The translations under genes were made by a program, and so were the position numbers. From assembly GCF_045862395.1 (NCBI RefSeq), contig NZ_AP023087.1, positions 930,001 to 994,000 of the forward strand: 64,000 nt of DNA, read 5' to 3'. The stretch is from Marinicellulosiphila megalodicopiae (GTDB lineage: Bacteria; Pseudomonadota; Gammaproteobacteria; Pseudomonadales; Natronospirillaceae). Below, one piece after another: positions 51,990 to 60,663 of this stretch. Under the pieces are notes generated by a model. That model was not told the DNA's origin. It made no database searches and saw nothing but the letters and a program-made list of their open reading frames with translations. How positions within the stretch are numbered: the stretch's first letter is position 1; each line of letters opens with the position of its first letter.

Positions 51990-53171
51990 GTGAAATTAGG
52001 CAGTGCATTATGTACAAGTGCTAAAAAAATGTTGCTATTAGGCAGTGGCGAGTTAGGTAAAGAAGTGGCTATTGAAGCACAGCGATTAGGAATAGAAGTG
52101 ATCGCGTGTGACCGTTACCAAAACGCACCTGCCATGCAAGTGGCTCACCGATCTTACGTGTTTGATATGTTAGACGACACTCAATTAGAAACGATAATTA
52201 AACAAGAACAACCTGATTTTATCGTGCCTGAAATTGAAGCCATCGCCACTTCTAAATTGGTTCAACTAGAACAAGAAGGTTTTAACGTTGTACCTAGCGC
52301 AAAAGCCGTGCACTTAACCATGAACCGAGAAGGTATTCGTCGTTTAGTCAGTGAAACTTTAAATATCCAAACCTCAAATTATCAATTTTGTGAAACCGTT
52401 GAACAATTCCAATTTGCAGTCAATGAAATTGGCATACCCTGTGTGGTTAAACCTATTATGAGTTCATCAGGTAAAGGACAGTCAGTGATCAAATCAGTCG
52501 ATGACATTCAACAGTCTTGGGACTACGCGCAAGAGGGTGGGCGCGCAGGAAAAGGTCGAGTCATTGTAGAAGGGTTTGTTGATTTTGATTATGAAATTAC
52601 TTTACTCACTATAAACGCTATTGACGGCATTCATTTTTGCGCACCTATTGGGCACAGGCAAGAAAATGGTGATTATCAAGAATCTTGGCAACCAGCCGAA
52701 ATGAGCGAGCAAGCTTTATTAGCAGCGAAACAAATGGCCGAAAAAGTCGTATTAGAACTTGGCGGATTTGGATTGTTTGGTGTCGAGTTTTTTGTAAAAG
52801 GTACGGAAGTGATTTTTTCAGAATTATCACCAAGGCCACATGACACAGGTTTGGTGACACTCATTTCACAAAACCAGTCAGAGTTTGCTTTACATGTACG
52901 AGCTATTTTAAATTTGCCGATCACCTATATTGAACAATTAGGAAACTGTGCGTCAGCCGTCGTATTAGCAAAAGGCATTAGCAAAGACATTGAGTTTGAA
53001 GGTGTGCAAAATGTATTAAGCGAACCGAATACCCAAGTTCGATTATTTGCAAAACCAGAAATAAATGGACCAAGACGATTAGCGGTTGTGCTGCATAAAA
53101 ATGAAACCATTGAATCAGCAGTAAAAAAAGCAATTGAATTGTCTAATAACATTAAAGTGATATTGAATTAA
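51990..53171 (+). CDS. purT: formate-dependent phosphoribosylglycinamide formyltransferase
   Basis: A 393-residue ATP-grasp enzyme that makes formyl-GAR from GAR, formate and ATP in purine synthesis. Motifs: MLLLGSGELGKEVAIEAQRLG, PEIEAIATSKLVQLE, CVVKPIMSSSGKGQSV, VEGFVDFDYEITLLT and SELSPRPHDTGLVTLIS. GTG 51990 (KLGSALCTSAKKMLL) matches the usual PurT beginning and has GAGG upstream; ATG 51978 is the alternative. It is a single gene with a strong hairpin after it. Confidence 0.94.
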   Translation: MKLGSALCTSAKKMLLLGSGELGKEVAIEAQRLGIEVIACDRYQNAPAMQVAHRSYVFDMLDDTQLETIIKQEQPDFIVPEIEAIATSKLVQLEQEGFNVVPSAKAVHLTMNREGIRRLVSETLNIQTSNYQFCETVEQFQFAVNEIGIPCVVKPIMSSSGKGQSVIKSVDDIQQSWDYAQEGGRAGKGRVIVEGFVDFDYEITLLTINAIDGIHFCAPIGHRQENGDYQESWQPAEMSEQALLAAKQMAEKVVLELGGFGLFGVEFFVKGTEVIFSELSPRPHDTGLVTLISQNQSEFALHVRAILNLPITYIEQLGNCASAVVLAKGISKDIEFEGVQNVLSEPNTQVRLFAKPEINGPRRLAVVLHKNETIESAVKKAIELSNNIKVILN

Positions 53172-53182
53172 AAAAACCAAAG

Positions 53183-53214
53183 AATAGTCAGTGAAAATAA
53201 TTTCACTGACTATT
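53183..53214. terminator. perfect 14-bp hairpin between convergent purT and GNAT gene
   Basis: AATAGTCAGTGAAA and its exact complement around an ATAA loop. On the minus strand it is followed by a T-rich run, so it ends the leftward acetyltransferase transcript and probably purT too. Confidence 0.75.
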
Positions 53215-53314
53215 AAGCTTTAATATCAGTTCAATAACGAGTTAAGCATTGATATTATCGCTTTGATTAAGTGAGTACATATTTAAATCATCACGTAACT
53301 CCCAGCCTTTATTT

Positions 53315-54413
53315 CGCGGATTCAAATCCGAAGTGCATCAAAATCTATGCAGCGAATGCTGCTTGATATTCATGCATTAAATCATATGGCGTTTCATAAT
53401 TCAGTATTTTTCTTGGCCTTGTATTTATTTTTTTAATCGCACAATCTACCTCTTGCTGCTTAACAGTTTTAAAGTCAGTGAATTTTGGAAAATACTGGCG
53501 AATTAATCCATTTGTATTTTCATTCAACCCTCTTTCCCAGGAACTATATGGGTGCGCAAAATAAATTTCTGCGTTAAGTGCTTTACTAATTTCTTCATGT
53601 CCAGAAAACTCTTTTCCATTATCTGCTGTAATCGTGTGAACAAGGTCTTTGTAAGGTTCTAGTAGCCTAATTGTTGCCGCTGTTACATCTTTTGTACTTT
53701 TGCTTTTTACCTGTGCAGCGACTGTAAATTTTGTTTTACGCTCAACAATAGTAACTAATGCACCACTGTGTCCTTTTCCTATTATGGTATCAATCTCCCA
53801 GTCACCCACGCGGGATTTTAAATCAACAATGGATGGCCGATCATCAATACTGATTCGGTTTTTAATATGTCCACGTGTTGATTTTCCATTACGGCGTTTA
53901 TCATATTTTTTTCCAACTCGACGAAGGTGTGTGTATAAATCACCACCTGCACGCTTATCTTTCCAAATATGAATATAGATGCTTTCGTGGCTGATGAGTG
54001 TCGCCTCATCTTTAAGAAGCCAATTTGAGATTTGTTCAGGGCTCCAATCCAATCTAATTTTAGTCTCTATAGTTAAGATCAATTCTTTAGTCATCTTTGT
54101 TGGTTTACAAGCATTTTTCCTTCGATTATCAGTCAATATCTGTGCTTGTTTGTACCGATAACCGCGTTCGCCTGTGTTGCGTTTAAGCTCTCGACTAATT
54201 GTGGATTGATTGACATTAATAATTTCTGCAATTTTTCTTTGTGAAAAATCACTTTTAATTAATGCGTAGATCTGGCATCTTTGTTCATAGGTTAGCTGTG
54301 GGTTTATACTCATAATCACTTCATCTCTTGCCGGAGAAAAAGATTATGAGCTTACCTTCAGCTGACCTCTTTTTCTACCTTGTTAGATGATGCACTTCGG
54401 ATTTGAATCCGCG
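53315..54413 (-). mobile_element. IS30-family insertion sequence (1099 bp)
   Basis: Perfect 25-bp terminal inverted repeats lie at 53315-53339 and 54389-54413 (outer part CGCGGATTCAAATCCG). A TTT duplication flanks the element at 53312-53314 and 54414-54416. One transposase gene fills the element. The two halves of the target gene rejoin in frame when the element is removed, which confirms the boundaries. A solo copy of the end sequence lies at 5445-5465. Confidence 0.95.
53345..54313 (-). CDS. IS30-family transposase
   Basis: A 322-residue DDE transposase from MSINPQLTYEQRCQIYAL (54313; an in-frame ATG lies two codons upstream). The N-terminal HTH is FSQRKIAEIINVNQSTISRE. Catalytic residues are in GDWEIDTIIGKGHSG (first Asp), TADNGKEFSGHEEI (second Asp) and WERGLNENTNGLIRQYFPK (Glu). 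It is complete, so the element may be mobile. Its stop lies just inside the left inverted repeat. Confidence 0.95.
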   Translation of the reverse strand: MSINPQLTYEQRCQIYALIKSDFSQRKIAEIINVNQSTISRELKRNTGERGYRYKQAQILTDNRRKNACKPTKMTKELILTIETKIRLDWSPEQISNWLLKDEATLISHESIYIHIWKDKRAGGDLYTHLRRVGKKYDKRRNGKSTRGHIKNRISIDDRPSIVDLKSRVGDWEIDTIIGKGHSGALVTIVERKTKFTVAAQVKSKSTKDVTAATIRLLEPYKDLVHTITADNGKEFSGHEEISKALNAEIYFAHPYSSWERGLNENTNGLIRQYFPKFTDFKTVKQQEVDCAIKKINTRPRKILNYETPYDLMHEYQAAFAA

Positions 54414-54846
54414 TTTTGCCAAAAAGCATTAGCTAAAGAATTACTTTTAAATACAAAAATATGAGTTTTTTGAATGCCTAGCTGCAAAAGTGAATCGATA
54501 CAACTATTCAATAACTGTTCACCAAAGCCTTGGTTTCGATACTTAGGTAACACAAGTAAATGCTGTAAATAACCCCGTCTACCATCATGACCGCACATCA
54601 CACAGCCAATAATCTTATCATCAATAACTTTAACAAAATTTAAAAGTGGATTACGTTCTAAATAAACCTGAGTACTCTCAAAAGAATCCGCTTCTCTTAC
54701 AGTTACTCCAGGTGTGTTTGAAAATAGCTCAATTACTAACCCATGGTCGTGTATGGTCATTTCTCTTATCATAATTGTTCTTTTTAATTTTGTATGTGTG
54801 ACTATGGATGGAGGGATAAAGACTTAAAACAAGGTGTTTTTAGTAA

Positions 54847-55047
54847 TTATCTGGCAAGTTCAGTGAAAAATAAAGCTGTAAATATTAATGTGGCAATGGT
54901 GCCGCCCCATTTTAATACTGGCTGTAATTTACTCCACCATTCTTTTTTATCATCAGGTGTATTCATAGGAATTATTTCCCACCCAATTAAAGCAACGGCT
55001 AATGACACGCCGATATCAATTAATAAACTTAAACTATCTGCATTCAT
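54847..55047 (-). CDS. small membrane protein
   Basis: A 66-residue protein with two hydrophobic segments (LLIDIGVSLAVALIGWEII and WGGTIATLIFTALFFTEL) separated by a charged loop (NTPDDKKEWWSKLQPVLK). A good ribosome-binding site (AAGG, then TACTCC) lies before the ATG on the minus strand. No family was recognised. It lies 75 bases upstream of the split GNAT gene on the same strand and may share its transcript. A reading frame on the opposite strand covers the same bases, but its start is poorer. Confidence 0.6.
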   Translation of the reverse strand: MNADSLSLLIDIGVSLAVALIGWEIIPMNTPDDKKEWWSKLQPVLKWGGTIATLIFTALFFTELAR

Positions 55048-55304
55048 GGAGTACCTTACTTATAATTAATGGATCTTTTTGTGTGATACTGTACGAAGGG
55101 AAATATAAAAAAGCAAAGTGTTTTTATCGGATTTAATATGCTTATTTATTAGGTTTGTTTTGCAAGAGATATAACTAAGATATACCAAGACACACTGAAT
55201 AAGCAACAAAACGTCACAAAACTAGGATGGCGAAATAACCGTATTAAACAATTATTTAAAAATGATTAATTAATTCAAAAAAATAATATTTAAGAAGGAG
55301 AATT

Positions 55305-55740
55305 ATGCCAATTTTCAGAAAGAAACTCGTATCTTTAGAGGCCACACCATATTACCATCTGATAAGCCGCTGCTGTAGGCGATGCTACATTTTGGGTCTG
55401 GATTCGGTTACGAAAAAGGATTATTCACATAGGCAAGAATGGATTGAAAATCGTTTAGAGGAGTTGCCAACAATCTTTAATATAAAAATAGAATCGTATG
55501 CGATTATGTTAAATCAATAAAATATCTGGAATATTTTTTCATGAGCAAAGCGAACCTGAAGGGGGTAGACAGGATCTCTTAAGTATTTCCATTTAGTTGT
55601 ATTTGTAGATCTTGATGCTTCTAAAAACCTGAGCGATCTTCAGGTAATCGAACGCTGGCATAAGGTTTACAAAGGCACAGTGTTAACTCAAAAATACGTT
55701 AAAGGTGAGCTTTTATCAGGAACAACAAGGAACAACAAGC
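55305..55740 (+). pseudogene. RAYT-type (Y1) transposase remnant
   Basis: The first 71 codons (LVSLEATPYYHLISRCCRRC, ILGLDSVTKKDYSHRQEWIE) match the start of REP-associated tyrosine transposases (RAYTs). The frame stops right where the HUH motif (NHYHLV) is expected. About 70 bases later the homology resumes in pieces: HLVVFVDLDASKNLSDLQVI and ERWHKVYKGTVLTQKYVKGE. It then ends in a short repetitive tract (GGAACAACAA). The gene is interrupted in its catalytic motif and truncated. Confidence 0.75.
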
Positions 55741-55975
55741 AAGGAACAACAAGGACAGGCAACTAAATAAAAACCAATGACATCTAAAAATAAATAAGGC
55801 ACATATTTTAGAAAATATGATGCCTTAACAAATTAATTTGTTAAAAAATAGATCACACAGAGGGAATTGCTACAATTATCGAGCATTGCTCAAATCGAAG
55901 GCGCAGGGAATTCAATCAAAATTTATTGATTCGAATAAAAGCTAATAAAATATGTATGAATAATAAAAAAGGAAG

Positions 55976-56986
55976 CTAAAGCCCAAGAACACTTAATGAT
56001 TTCACCCAGCCACAAGCTCGCTTGAGTCCAAATTTAGAAAAATGCTGATCGATACTGGATGCTTTGCCAATTAAGTTAGCAAAGCTATTGTTGATATTCA
56101 GTGACGCATTTAAAAACAACGTTTCGGACAAATCGAGTCGAGTTAATATGTCGGGTAATTCACTATCGATTTTTCCTTTTTTACTTTCTGCACATTGTTT
56201 TCCTGTCCAGTCTACTAATTCTAAATACGCCTTAGTTGAAATTTGAATGTGGGTTTTACAGTGTTTTGAAAGAGGTAATAAATCATTCGGTTGATCTTTT
56301 ACTAGATTAGAATGGTTTGATTTTTTAAAGCACTCACTTCTTTTTTTGATTGATGTATATTCAGATTCTTCAGGTGTTTTAGTCATTTGAGCGCGCACAG
56401 GATTTAAATCTACATAAACCATGGCGGCTAATAATCCTTCATCGTCTAAAATCGCTTTTGATTTATATCGACCCTCCCAAAATTTGCCTGTGCAGTTATC
56501 TTCAATATTTGAGAGTCTAGAAATCGGCTCATTAATATTTTTCATAAACCAACCAATATTAATCAATCGATTACGCCAAATTTCAACGGTTTCGGCTAGC
56601 AAAATACTTTCTTGTGGGTTGAGTTTAGAGCCATCTAAAAACGCTCTAGATATCATCGTACCCGTATACAATTGATGCCAGCGCTTGATTACCTCGGCAG
56701 CAGACCAAGACTCAGCCTGTTTAACGTTCACGCTAATCACCAAATGATAATGGTTATTCATGATTGCATATGAGGCGATATCAATTGCAAATATGCTGGG
56801 AAGTTACAATAAAATATCTTCAACCCATGCACGGCGATGCTCAAAATCTTGGTTGGTATACTCATCTTTACCGCACAGAAATGCGCGACGCACGCAACGG
56901 CAGGTAATTAAGTATTTTGTAGTAGCAGTATAATTTACTAGGCGTTTTCTCGCTTTTGTCATGTTGATTCCTAATTGATTAATCAA
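55976..56986 (-). pseudogene. RAYT-type (Y1) transposase with one nonsense codon
   Basis: Read from ~56986 (or MTKARKRLVNYTATTKYLIT slightly inside) the frame holds CRCVRRAFLCGKDEYTNQDF and HRRAWVEDILL. Then comes a TAA at 56804-56806, followed in the same frame by LPSIFAIDIASYAIMNNHYH, with the HUH motif, and LV. The rest (ATG 56761 to 55976, 261 residues) is intact, including KFWEGRYKSKAILDDEGLLA and YVDLNPVRAQM. One substitution thus disables an otherwise complete transposase. It lies ~120 bases from an array of REP-like units, the usual partner of RAYTs. Confidence 0.8.
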
Positions 56987-57103
56987 ATGACAACAAATTC
57001 AATCCATTTGAATTATGTTGTCTTTATATTTATAAAATGATAGATCGATTGTGAGGGTTGTCAAATTATTTTAATTAGCCTGTCCTTTTTAGTTCATATT
57101 TTA

Positions 57104-57487
57104 TGTAGGTTCCGGATGTATTCGGAAAAACTAAGCCAATCATTCAAAAAACAAAATTTGTAAAAAAACTCACAATGAATCCCGAGCCTACAGTGTAGAA
57201 AATAATCTTTTCTGTAGGTTCCGGATTTATTCGGAAAAACTATCCAGATCATTCAAAAAAAATTTGTTGAAACCCTCGGAATGAATCCCGAGCCTACAGT
57301 GTTGAAAATAATCTTTTATGTAGGTTCCGGATTCATTCGGAAAAAAACTAACCCAATGATTCAAAAAACAAAATTTATAAAAACCCTCACAATGAATCCC
57401 GAGCCTACAGTGTAAAAAATAATCTTTTATGTAGGTTCCGGATTCATTCGAAAAACTAACCCAATGATTCAAAAAAACAAAATTTGA
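57104..57487. repeat. tandem array of ~108-bp REP/BIME-like units (3.5 copies)
   Basis: Units start at 57104, 57213, 57319 and 57430; the last is cut short near 57487. Each opens with TGTAGGTTCCGGAT(T/G)(C/T)ATTCG and closes with AATGAATCCCGAGCCTACAG, so the two ends are inverted copies of one REP-like sequence around an AT-rich spacer (a BIME-like arrangement). They lie next to a RAYT-type transposase gene. An 88-codon reading frame inside the array is only a product of the repeats. Confidence 0.88.
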
Positions 57488-57640
57488 TGTCACTACAATA
57501 CACTACAGGGAACCAAGGGCCTTTAATCATTTTAATAGAAACAACAGCTGGCGGGTTGTAAGCAATATTCTCAACAATCATTGCACGACCTTCCTTATCA
57601 ATTACTTCAAGGTATAAATCCTTCTCAATTTTATTTCAAT
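57481..57640 (-). pseudogene. gene fragment cut by the REP-like array
   Basis: On the minus strand a ~50-codon open stretch without a start reads KDLYLEVIDKEGRAMIVENI, then AYNPPAVVSIKMIKGPWFPV, and runs into the truncated last repeat unit. It looks like real coding sequence that lost both ends. No family was recognised. Confidence 0.4.
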
Positions 57641-57736
57641 TAATGAATAGGATTTAGGAAATGGATTCCAATTAAGTCTTATTGAAAAGTCTTGAGTGAT
57701 ATCAAAAAGAGACGCTTGTCAGGATTTAAGAGGAGG

Positions 57737-57753
57737 TGCACTTTTTTAGCGCA
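57737..57753. promoter_or_regulatory. candidate NtrC binding site
   Basis: TGCACTTTTTTAGCGCA matches the NtrC consensus TGCAC-N7-GTGCA with a single mismatch. A second half-site, CGCACCAAAATG, overlaps its right end. It lies ~156 bases upstream of a sigma-54-type promoter, a normal enhancer distance. Confidence 0.65.
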
Positions 57754-57892
57754 CCAAAATGAAACTCGATTCATTTTTTTATTGTTTTTAGCGCTTTAAA
57801 ATTCTAAATAATTAGAAGGTTTTAAAATATTATACGCTATAACCCTTTAAATATGGCTGTTATAGGCTGTTTATAATGTTTTTAATTTAACT

Positions 57893-57908
57893 TGGCATAG
57901 TAAATGCT
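57893..57908 (+). promoter_or_regulatory. sigma-54 promoter of the nrt operon
   Basis: TGGCATAGTAAATGCT matches TGGCAC-N5-TTGCA with the invariant GG and GC at the correct 12-base spacing. The predicted start is ~57919, leaving a leader of ~178 bases before nrtA. Confidence 0.7.
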
Positions 57909-57968
57909 TTTGTATATGAGATTTGAAAAATTCTACTTTTTTATCAATGGCGATAGAAAGGTCAAAAG

Positions 57969-58058
57969 CAAAACGAAGTCGTTTTGTAACAAGCAAAGAC
58001 GCTTATTCGTTACTTCTTAATTGAAGTGGGCGAATAGGCGTTTTTTTTTGGCTAAAAA
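57969..58058 (+). promoter_or_regulatory. nrtA leader with hairpin and intrinsic terminator (attenuator)
   Basis: Hairpin 1 is CAAAACG/CGTTTTG (57969-57986). The terminator stem CGCTTATTCG (58000-58009) pairs with CGAATAGGCG (58031-58040) with one G-U pair; its loop holds a small inner stem (ACTTC/GAAGT). Nine T follow at 58041-58049. A third small stem, GGCT/AGCC, follows. GTAAC after hairpin 1 could instead pair with GTTAC inside the terminator, giving an alternative fold. A terminator between promoter and first gene implies controlled readthrough, as in NasR-regulated nasF leaders. Confidence 0.7.
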
Positions 58059-58096
58059 AAGCCATCAATTAAAAAATTAAATAACGAGGAAATACC

Positions 58097-59461
58097 ATGA
58101 AGTGGTTAAAACCGATACAAACAGTTTTATTAGGTGCAGCAGTGAGTGTGTCATTCAATGCAAATGCAGAATTAGGATACCCAGAAAAAGAGGAGCTAAC
58201 ATTTGGTTTTATTAAACTGACCGATATGGCTCCAATTGCCATTGCCTATGAAAATGGATACTTTGAAGAAGAGGGTTTGTATGTGACGATTGAGGCGCAA
58301 GCTAACTGGAAAGTATTGCTAGATGGTGTGATCGATGGTCGTTTAGATGGTGCACATATGTTAGCAGGACAGCCAATTGCTGCAACGATGGGTTATGGTA
58401 CGAAAGCTAATATTATTACGCCGTTTTCAATGGATTTAAACGGTAATGCAATTACAGTATCTAATGATATTTGGGCACAAATGTTACCAAATATTCCTAA
58501 GCAAGCAGACGGAAAACCGGTTCATCCTATTAAGGCAGATTCATTAAAACCGGTTATTGAAAAATATAAAGATGAAGGAAAGCCATTTAATATGGGTATG
58601 GTATTTCCTGTATCCACACATAACTACGAGTTACGTTATTGGTTAGCAGCAGGTGGAATTCACCCTGGTTTTTATGCGCCACATAATGGTGATACTTCAG
58701 GAAAAATTAGTGCAGATGCATTTTTATCTGTCACACCACCGCCACAAATGCCTGCCACTTTAGAAGCTGGAACTATTTATGGTTACTGCGTGGGAGAACC
58801 TTGGAATCAGCAAGCTGTATTTAAAGGTATCGGTGTTCCAGTTGTTACGGATTACGAAATCTGGAAAAACAATCCAGAAAAAGTTTTCGGAATCACAGAA
58901 GAGTTTGCTGAAAAATACCCAAATACAACGATTCGTTTAACACGTGCATTAATTCGTGCGGCAATGTGGTTGGATGCTGAAAATAATAAAAATCGCCCAG
59001 CGGCTGTTAAAATTTTATCGCAATCAAATTACGTGGGTGCAGATTACGAAGTGATTGCAAATTCAATGACAGGCACATTTGAATATGAAAAAGGTGATAA
59101 GCGTTCAGTACCTGATTTCAATGTGTTTTTCCGTTATAACGCAACTTACCCATATTATTCTGATGCAGTTTGGTACTTAACTCAAATGCGTCGTTGGGGG
59201 CAAATATCTGAAGATAAGTCTGATCAATGGTACGACGATTTAGCAAAACAAGTGTACCGTCCTGATCTATATGAGTTAGCTGCACAATCTTTAATAGATG
59301 AAGGGTTAGCAAAAGCATCTGAATTTCCTGATTTTAAAACTGAAGATGGTTACCGTGACCCTCAAAAACATTTCATTGATGACATTGTTTATGATGGTAA
59401 AACTCCTAACGCTTACATCAATAAATTCAGTATTGGTTTAAAACAAGGGGACAAACTTTAA
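58097..59461 (+). CDS. nrtA: nitrate ABC transporter, periplasmic binding protein NrtA-like
   Basis: A 454-residue protein with a Sec signal (cleavage expected after NANA, ~residue 27) and no lipobox. It is of the NrtA/CmpA type: LTFGFIKLTDMAPIAIAYEN, then EEEGLYVTIEAQANWKVLLD, then ML-AGQPIAATMGYG, and the family's VFPVSTHNYELRYWLAAGGI, PPPQMPATLEAGTIYGYCVG and EPWNQQA. It binds nitrate (possibly nitrite) and delivers it to NrtBD. It is the first gene of the operon, behind a sigma-54 promoter and attenuator. The ribosome-binding site is CGAGGAAA. Confidence 0.93.
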   Translation: MKWLKPIQTVLLGAAVSVSFNANAELGYPEKEELTFGFIKLTDMAPIAIAYENGYFEEEGLYVTIEAQANWKVLLDGVIDGRLDGAHMLAGQPIAATMGYGTKANIITPFSMDLNGNAITVSNDIWAQMLPNIPKQADGKPVHPIKADSLKPVIEKYKDEGKPFNMGMVFPVSTHNYELRYWLAAGGIHPGFYAPHNGDTSGKISADAFLSVTPPPQMPATLEAGTIYGYCVGEPWNQQAVFKGIGVPVVTDYEIWKNNPEKVFGITEEFAEKYPNTTIRLTRALIRAAMWLDAENNKNRPAAVKILSQSNYVGADYEVIANSMTGTFEYEKGDKRSVPDFNVFFRYNATYPYYSDAVWYLTQMRRWGQISEDKSDQWYDDLAKQVYRPDLYELAAQSLIDEGLAKASEFPDFKTEDGYRDPQKHFIDDIVYDGKTPNAYINKFSIGLKQGDKL

Positions 59462-59651
59462 ATAAAAATGACACTTATTAATTAATAGAAGAATTAATGG
59501 AAGCATTAATAATAAGTGTCAAAGGCTTTAAGCAGTAGCGTTTAACCTGCCCGGAAAAATGCTGCTGCTTTATTTATAAGATGTAAATCGAATCTTAATT
59601 ACTAGAAATGTACTGGAAATAACGATTCAAATAAGAGGTTAGATATTTATC

Positions 59652-60650
59652 ATGACAACTGAAACAATAATTGAGACACCTAAAAAGCAAAGAATTGCTG
59701 ATTGGTTTAAAGCGTTAGATCGTAATACACCGTCAATTATTAAAGCTATTTTAGCGCCATGTATTGGAATATTAATTTTTTTATTGGTTTGGTCTGCTGC
59801 GGCATCCAATATCAATACGTCCTTGGGGAAATTTCCAGGGCCTAGTGCTGTAATGGAACAATTCAGTTCATTATATGAAGAGCATAAAACTGAACGCCAA
59901 AAAGAAGACGCATTTATGGTGCGCCAAGAAACGAGAAATAATGAACGGTTAGCAAAAGATCCAAGTTATGAGATAAAAACAAGAAGTTACCCTGGTAAAG
60001 AAACATTTATTGATCAAATATTTACAAGTTTAATTACCGTTATGAGTGGTTTTTTAGTTGGGGCTATTATCGCTGTGCCTCTAGGTATTGCAATCGGACT
60101 GAACAAATTTATAAGAAATGGTGTGGATCCAATTATTCAAGTATTTAAACCAGTATCACCGCTGGCATGGCTGCCATTGGTAACCATTGTAGTGAGCGCA
60201 TTGTATGTAAGTGATGATCCGATGTTTGCAAAATCATTTATTGTTTCGATGATTACAGTGACATTATGCTGTATTTGGCCAATGGTCATTAACACAGCTG
60301 TGGGTGTTTCAAGTATTGATCAAGATTTAGTGAATGTCAGTAAAGTATTGCGTTTACCTGCTTTAAAACACGTTCAAAAAATAGTATTACCTGCCTCCAT
60401 TCCAATGATTTTTACGGGTATGCGTTTATCTTTGGGTATTGCTTGGATGGTGTTAATTGCCGCAGAAATGTTGGCGCAAAACCCAGGGCTTGGAAAGTTT
60501 GTTTGGGATGAATTCCAAAATGGCAGCTCAAATTCATTGGCAAGAATCATGACAGCAGTATTTGTTATTGGGTTTATAGGCTTTTTACTTGACCGCGCAA
60601 TGCTTCAACTTCAACGCTTTTTCTCTTGGGATAAAAGTACAGCAAACTAA
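59652..60650 (+). CDS. nrtB: nitrate ABC transporter, permease NrtB-like
   Basis: A 332-residue inner-membrane permease with about seven membrane segments. The N-terminus carries a ~45-residue polar insert between the first two segments (EEHKTERQKEDAFMVRQETR). The permease signature is RLPALKHVQKIVLPASIPMI, and VLIAAEMLAQNPGLGKFVWD is typical of NrtB/SsuC/TauC permeases. It follows nrtA by 190 bases, a rather long gap with an imperfect hairpin near 59476-59516 (TTAAT-rich), which may set different expression of the binding protein and permease. Confidence 0.93.
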   Translation: MTTETIIETPKKQRIADWFKALDRNTPSIIKAILAPCIGILIFLLVWSAAASNINTSLGKFPGPSAVMEQFSSLYEEHKTERQKEDAFMVRQETRNNERLAKDPSYEIKTRSYPGKETFIDQIFTSLITVMSGFLVGAIIAVPLGIAIGLNKFIRNGVDPIIQVFKPVSPLAWLPLVTIVVSALYVSDDPMFAKSFIVSMITVTLCCIWPMVINTAVGVSSIDQDLVNVSKVLRLPALKHVQKIVLPASIPMIFTGMRLSLGIAWMVLIAAEMLAQNPGLGKFVWDEFQNGSSNSLARIMTAVFVIGFIGFLLDRAMLQLQRFFSWDKSTAN

Positions 60651-60663
60651 TTAGGTGAATCTT

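Larger units (their letters stand above)
53242..54772 (-). pseudogene. GNAT acetyltransferase gene split by an IS30-family element
   Basis: The 5' part (54772 down to 54414) encodes a GNAT fold: GVTVREADSF, then VKVIDDKIIGCVMCGHDGRR, and the acetyl-CoA loop VLPKYRNQGFGEQLLNSCI. It runs into the IS and would end with junk residues from the IS end. Removing the IS and one copy of the 3-bp repeat joins it in frame to 53314-53242. This gives FWQNKGWELRDDLNMYSLNQ and a stop, which is the expected GNAT C-terminus (GW-x-R-DDL-x-MYS). The original protein was ~142 residues. The loss of the C-terminal strand probably inactivates it. Confidence 0.88.

Noticed and set aside
54794..55069. 91-codon plus-strand frame opposite the small membrane protein
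   Set aside because: It has a poorer start, and the opposite strand has a clear ribosome-binding site and two membrane segments.
57104..57487. CRISPR array
   Set aside because: Units are ~108 bp with inverted ends and nearly identical spacers; no cas genes are present.
57227..57493. 88-codon minus-strand reading frame
   Set aside because: It lies inside the REP-like tandem array and its protein simply repeats with the DNA units.
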